Position numbers and translations under genes: made by a program | The notes under the pieces: model-generated | The model's input: the letters and a program-made list of their open reading frames with translations, nothing else | What the model was told of the DNA's origin: nothing | The model's database searches: none | Shown here: positions 43,301 to 45,616 of the stretch, one piece after another | Numbering within the stretch: the stretch's first letter is position 1 | How the letters are laid out: every line of letters starts with the position of its first letter | Origin: Chitinophagaceae bacterium | GTDB lineage: Bacteria > Bacteroidota > Bacteroidia > Chitinophagales > Chitinophagaceae | Assembly (NCBI GenBank): GCA_947455605.1 | Contig: CANGOX010000016.1 | Coordinates: forward strand, 1 to 45,616 | Direction: 5' to 3' | DNA: 45,616 nt

Positions 43301-43618
43301 TCGTATCTCCATGCTAAGGTTTTCACCGAGATTGATATTGAGTGCATTTCTTTTTTCAGTGATGTATCCGCTAAAGGAAACTTCCAGTAAGTAGGGACCG
43401 CCCGGACTGATATTTTGAATACTGAAATCCCCTTTTTGATTGGCCTTGGTATAATAGAGGGTACCGGTTGGTTCATGTAACAATTTAACAGATGCGCCCG
43501 CCATGGGTTCATCTGAATTGGTTTTTACTACACCGGCAATACTACCTGTTGTATTTTGAGAGATTGCGTATAAAGGCAGGATTGTCCACAAAACGGACAG
43601 CATTCTTTTGCAAAACAT
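40367..43618 (-). CDS. Oar-like TonB-dependent receptor, second copy
   Basis: A 1083-residue paralogue of the gene downstream. Signal MFCKRMLSVLWTILPLYAIS (an inner ATG at residue 6 is also possible). The regulatory domain SIAGVVKTNSDEPMAGASVK and LLHEPTGTLYY parallels the other copy's LHEPSGTKYK. Plug: RNLSDYLRSVPQAKQVNGNE, AISFAGQNNRYNAFYVDGAV, then AIDQFQIAPSPFDVSVGNFT and GGSVNAITRSGTN. The barrel ends QIGLRITFR, with HRGNYAERNGSRTPFSQRVD near the end matching the paralogue's KYAERNG. Sequence differs strongly between the copies, so the duplication is old and the cargo probably differs. The 210-base space between them suggests separate control. Confidence 0.92.
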   Translation of the reverse strand: MFCKRMLSVLWTILPLYAISQNTTGSIAGVVKTNSDEPMAGASVKLLHEPTGTLYYTKANQKGDFSIQNISPGGPYLLEVSFSGYITEKRNALNINLGENLSMEIRLLPQTVLLKSITVTNQTKNSFSGKGGSAIFITKEKLGLLPSTGRNLSDYLRSVPQAKQVNGNEGAISFAGQNNRYNAFYVDGAVNNDVFGLTASGTNGGQAAIAPLSIDAIDQFQIAPSPFDVSVGNFTGGSVNAITRSGTNKSEGSVYHFFSNQHLSGSTAPGKSQNAFSTQTTGMRLQGSFLPNRLFFFMSMEIQRNRYANSFDLSQYTGDTKDKTTLNILANTLRSTHHYDAGSFTEAPESVNADRLVMRIDWNMNPQNKITFSNRYTLGQRTYANQGNVNTIHFSNDGYQIHTLTNSSSFEWRSVWHTKDANKLTATYTSVTDDRGPAGKAFPRVRITDGEGAIIFGTDNSSTINLLTQRNWTLFDKYDLSAGKHHISMGMDAEYNLVHNAFVQNSFGNYTYASLSDFLTNQHPSAYQLGFSMIDKRNDDQTDAAAKFSVLKTAFFISDEIKPIYQLNLHFGIRADQYRFLKNPVENDSINLVYLPILSTYYATQNTRSGKAPVIPLSVSPRFGFLYHNTDNTLIIRGGAGIFSGRVPLAWPGGIYQNNGLFTGGFSADRQQLNNIRFRSDAYQQWTTAETGAVINKEPLNLIADKFQMPALFRTSVSIEKKINNTTLLAEFMMSKNLNEIKYTNLNLLPPTDTASGMDNRFIYSSVNNGKIPLLTNGANPYDYIILLSNDQKQTGHAQSISTTLKQKSQSGWNAELSYTYGRSMILQEGTSSVNVSQWRFMESVNGRNFLTRSVSDFSGGHRIFAWLHKPYVWAGKKTSLDISLTYTGQSGSPFSYVYGYRSMTMDDGLFGAYDLIYIPTTEELLQMEFLPNSIRGNQYTPEQQKEALEKFLQNDPYLQKHRGNYAERNGSRTPFSQRVDLKLKMDLKIKISKHQYTVQTSLDIFNIGNLINPNWGLQYEVGFDQFALVDFAGYKMQGHYIPQYRFNPELAQAGRVWGLNSTSDPTYSSGWSSQIGLRITFR

Positions 43619-43785
43619 GGTGCGTTGTTTTAAAAGCTAAGCACCACAATTATTTTGTTTAGACGATTAGGTATTTGCCGCTAAAATCCCGGTTTTTTCA
43701 CGGGTAAGGATTTGCGTTATTGGTAAAATTCTGTTGCAGTTCGGGTTTTCGGGCATCGGTTGGCCTATTTACAGCGTATCATCAG

Positions 43786-43793
43786 TAATTTTG
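43786..43793 (+). promoter_or_regulatory. Bacteroidota -7 box upstream of ribBA
   Basis: TAATTTTG is a perfect TAnnTTTG, 17 bases before the ATG at 43811. It falls inside the longer reading from 43760, which supports the inner start. Confidence 0.65.
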
Positions 43794-43810
43794 CAGCTCA
43801 AATTGAATTT

Positions 43811-45013
43811 ATGTTAGACAGGATCGAAGATGCGGTTGAAGATATCCGGAATGGTAAAATGGTGATCGTTGTGGATGATGAAGATCGTGAGAATGAAGGC
43901 GATTTTATCATTGCTGCCGAGCACACCACACCGGATGTGATCAATTTTATGAGTAAGGAAGGCCGTGGGCTGATCTGTGCGGCATTGACCGAAGAACGCT
44001 GCAAACAACTGGAACTGGAACCGATGGTTACCTCAAATACTTCTCTTCATGAAACGGCTTTTACGGTTTCTGTAGATCTGATAGGAGAGGGCACTTCAAC
44101 AGGGATCTCTGCACAGGATAGATCCAAGACTATACAGGCATTGGTTGACCATACAACAAAACCTGCTGCTTTAGGAAGGCCCGGGCATATATTCCCTTTG
44201 CGGGCCACCAATGGTGGTGTTTTGCGGAGAACAGGGCATACAGAAGCGGCGGTAGATCTGGCGCGCTTGGCCGGTTTGGAACCCGCCGGTGTTTTGGTGG
44301 AAGTGATGAATGAGGATGGTACCATGGCAAGATTGCCTCAGTTAATGGAGATCGCTCAAAAATTCGGGTTAAGGATCATTTCCATTAAAGACCTGATCGA
44401 TTACCGATTAAAAACAGATTCCTTAATTGAGGAATTGGTTAGGGTGGATATGCCCACTAAATACGGCCACTTTAAGTTGATTGCATTCAAAGAGAAAACA
44501 ACAGGTGCAGAACACCTCGCTTTGGTAAAAGGAACCTGGGGAAAAGAAGAAGCCGTATTAACCCGTGTTCACAGCAGCTGTTTTACCGGTGATATTTTGG
44601 GAAGCCTGCGATGCGATTGCGGAGAGCAATTACACAAGGCCATGCAGAAAGTAGAGCAGGAGGGCAAAGGCATTATCTTATACATGAACCAGGAAGGAAG
44701 AGGTATAGGACTGGTAAACAAACTGAAAGCCTATAAACTGCAGGAAGAAGGCATGGATACTGTGGAAGCGAATATTCATCTTGGGTTTGGTATGGATGAA
44801 AGAGATTATGGTGTAGGAGCACAGATCCTTCGTTACCTGGGTGCCACCAAGTTGAAACTGATGAGTAATAATCCGCGGAAACGTGCGGGCCTGAAAGGTT
44901 ATGGATTAGAGATAATAGAAATCGTACCTATTGAAATGCATCCGAATGAACATAACCTGAAATACCTGGAAACCAAGAGAGATAAATTAGGGCATGAGAT
45001 ACTAGGACATTGA
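43811..45013 (+). CDS. ribBA: bifunctional 3,4-dihydroxy-2-butanone-4-phosphate synthase / GTP cyclohydrolase II
   Basis: Supplies both precursors of riboflavin: DHBP from ribulose 5-phosphate (N-terminal domain) and the pyrimidine from GTP (C-terminal domain). From 43811 it has 400 residues, normal for RibBA. The RibB part shows [11 protein letters not shown] at 22-32 and the [16 protein letters not shown] block at 131-146. The GTP cyclohydrolase II part has [17 protein letters not shown] with zinc ligands C257, C268 and C270, and [18 protein letters not shown] after it. No FMN riboswitch is apparent in the short leader. The longer reading from 43760 adds 17 residues lacking family similarity and spans the promoter box. 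Product certain. Confidence 0.98.
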   Translation: MLDRIEDAVEDIRNGKMVIVVDDEDRENEGDFIIAAEHTTPDVINFMSKEGRGLICAALTEERCKQLELEPMVTSNTSLHETAFTVSVDLIGEGTSTGISAQDRSKTIQALVDHTTKPAALGRPGHIFPLRATNGGVLRRTGHTEAAVDLARLAGLEPAGVLVEVMNEDGTMARLPQLMEIAQKFGLRIISIKDLIDYRLKTDSLIEELVRVDMPTKYGHFKLIAFKEKTTGAEHLALVKGTWGKEEAVLTRVHSSCFTGDILGSLRCDCGEQLHKAMQKVEQEGKGIILYMNQEGRGIGLVNKLKAYKLQEEGMDTVEANIHLGFGMDERDYGVGAQILRYLGATKLKLMSNNPRKRAGLKGYGLEIIEIVPIEMHPNEHNLKYLETKRDKLGHEILGH

Positions 45014-45018
45014 TATCT

Positions 45019-45115
45019 TCTCTGCGAAAACTCCCCGCTCTCCGCGGCTCTGCGGTGAAAGCAAATCTATATTCACCGCAGAGTGGCAGAGATACTTGAG
45101 TTTGCGCAGAGGATT
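45019..45115. repeat. nested palindrome of 'ctctgcg' words between ribBA and phoH
   Basis: CTCTGCGAAAACT (45020-45032) pairs with AGTTTGCGCAGAG (45099-45111) at 12 of 13 positions, and inside it CTCTGCGGTGAA (45048-45059) pairs exactly with TTCACCGCAGAG (45072-45083). Same two-level architecture as the repeat before ruvX but with different words. Confidence 0.82.
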
Positions 45116-45122
45116 ACTCAAA

Positions 45123-45157
45123 AAAAAAGAGGCTTCAATGATGAAAGCCTCTTTTTT
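45123..45157. terminator. bidirectional intrinsic terminator between ribBA and phoH
   Basis: AAAAAAGAGGCTT (45123-45135) pairs perfectly with AAGCCTCTTTTTT (45145-45157) around a 9-base loop. Confidence 0.95.
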
Positions 45158-45160
45158 ATT

Positions 45161-45616
45161 TTATCTGTGATGATGCCCATGTTCGGCCTCATCTTTTTCA
45201 TGTTCTTTTTCGTAAGCCTTGATGATGGCTTTTACCAGTTTATGACGCACTACATCTTCTTCTGTTAATTCAATATGAGCAATGCCCTCAATGTTCTTCA
45301 GGATGCGGGTAGATTTCTCCAGACCGCTGCGCATATTTCTTGGGAGATCCACCTGGGTAGGGTCTCCGGTAATAATGGCTTTGGCATTGGCGCCGATCCT
45401 TGTTAAGAACATTTTCAATTGCAGGTCGTTGGTATTTTGCGCTTCATCGAGAATGATAAAGGCATTGTCCAGTGTTCGACCGCGCATATATGCCAGTGGC
45501 GCGATCTCGATGGTGCGGGTTGTCATATAATAACCCAACTTATCGGCCGGTATCATATCATCAAGCGCATCATACAATGGACGCAGGTATGGATCGATCT
45601 TTTCTTTCAGATCACC
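45161..45616 (-). CDS. PhoH-family ATPase (5' partial, cut by window edge)
   Basis: C-terminal 151 residues of a PhoH-like P-loop ATPase; the frame is open to the right edge, beginning [20 protein letters not shown], a hallmark of PhoH. Walker B is [11 protein letters not shown], followed by [15 protein letters not shown] and the C-terminal [20 protein letters not shown]. The tail is His/Glu-rich ([13 protein letters not shown]). PhoH proteins are proposed to be RNA-linked ATPases or helicases. Its Walker A lies outside the window. Convergent with ribBA. Confidence 0.95.
   Translation of the reverse strand, partial: GDLKEKIDPYLRPLYDALDDMIPADKLGYYMTTRTIEIAPLAYMRGRTLDNAFIILDEAQNTNDLQLKMFLTRIGANAKAIITGDPTQVDLPRNMRSGLEKSTRILKNIEGIAHIELTEEDVVRHKLVKAIIKAYEKEHEKDEAEHGHHHR

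Noticed and set aside
43760..43810. Upstream start for ribBA
   Set aside because: The extra 17 residues have no RibB similarity and cover the TAATTTTG promoter box.
43619..43810. FMN riboswitch upstream of ribBA
   Set aside because: The leader from the -7 box to the ATG is too short, and no conserved RFN-like arms are visible.

Overview
The window comes from a Bacteroidota chromosome, most likely a member of the Chitinophagaceae or a close relative. The evidence is SusC/SusD outer-membrane proteins, Oar-type TonB-dependent receptors, promoter boxes of the Bacteroidota type (TAnnTTTG) just upstream of several genes, weak or absent Shine-Dalgarno sequences, and many exported proteins with '-CKK' lipoboxes. 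The genus assignment is inference; no rRNA gene is present.

Left part (1-15.7 kb): a polysaccharide utilisation locus. A SusC receptor, cut by the left edge and carrying an STN signalling domain, is followed by SusD and a DUF5017-like lipoprotein and closed by a strong terminator. Next come a GntR-type regulator with a sugar-binding-like domain and a palindromic candidate operator, then a same-strand run of six degradation genes: three formylglycine sulfatases, an SGNH esterase, a CE7-like acetyl esterase and a GH105 unsaturated uronyl hydrolase. Together these suggest import and desulfation, deacetylation and unsaturated-uronide removal of a sulfated, acylated, uronate-containing glycan. No polysaccharide lyase is visible; one is expected to the left of the window or elsewhere. 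The run ends in a decayed GxDLY/SGNH esterase with three in-frame stops and no catalytic domain.

Boundary (15.8-17.7 kb): the esterase pseudogene, an unrecognised protein on the minus strand, tRNA-Asp(GTC), and next to it a tRNA-like remnant that repeats the last 25 bases of the tRNA-Asp locus. Composition looks more A+T-rich to the left of this point and less so to the right.

Right part (17.7-45.6 kb): conserved genes: accA, dapA, an HGSNAT-like membrane protein, a VOC protein, mutS, an M28 peptidase, a SPOUT rRNA/tRNA methyltransferase, a UbiA prenyltransferase, ruvX, def, an exported protein, ribBA and a phoH fragment. Three modules stand out: (i) an ECF sigma factor operon whose second gene has five exact-length 28-residue repeats, one membrane helix, a polar linker and a C-terminal outer-membrane-barrel-like domain, followed by a lipoprotein; (ii) a COG2170 carboxylate-amine ligase, an ATP-grasp ligase and a divergent esterase, resembling an uncharacterised peptide/amide metabolite cluster; (iii) two tandem Oar-like TonB-dependent receptors. 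Gene ends in this part are repeatedly colonised by short-word, often palindromic, intergenic repeats that sometimes provide the stop codon.
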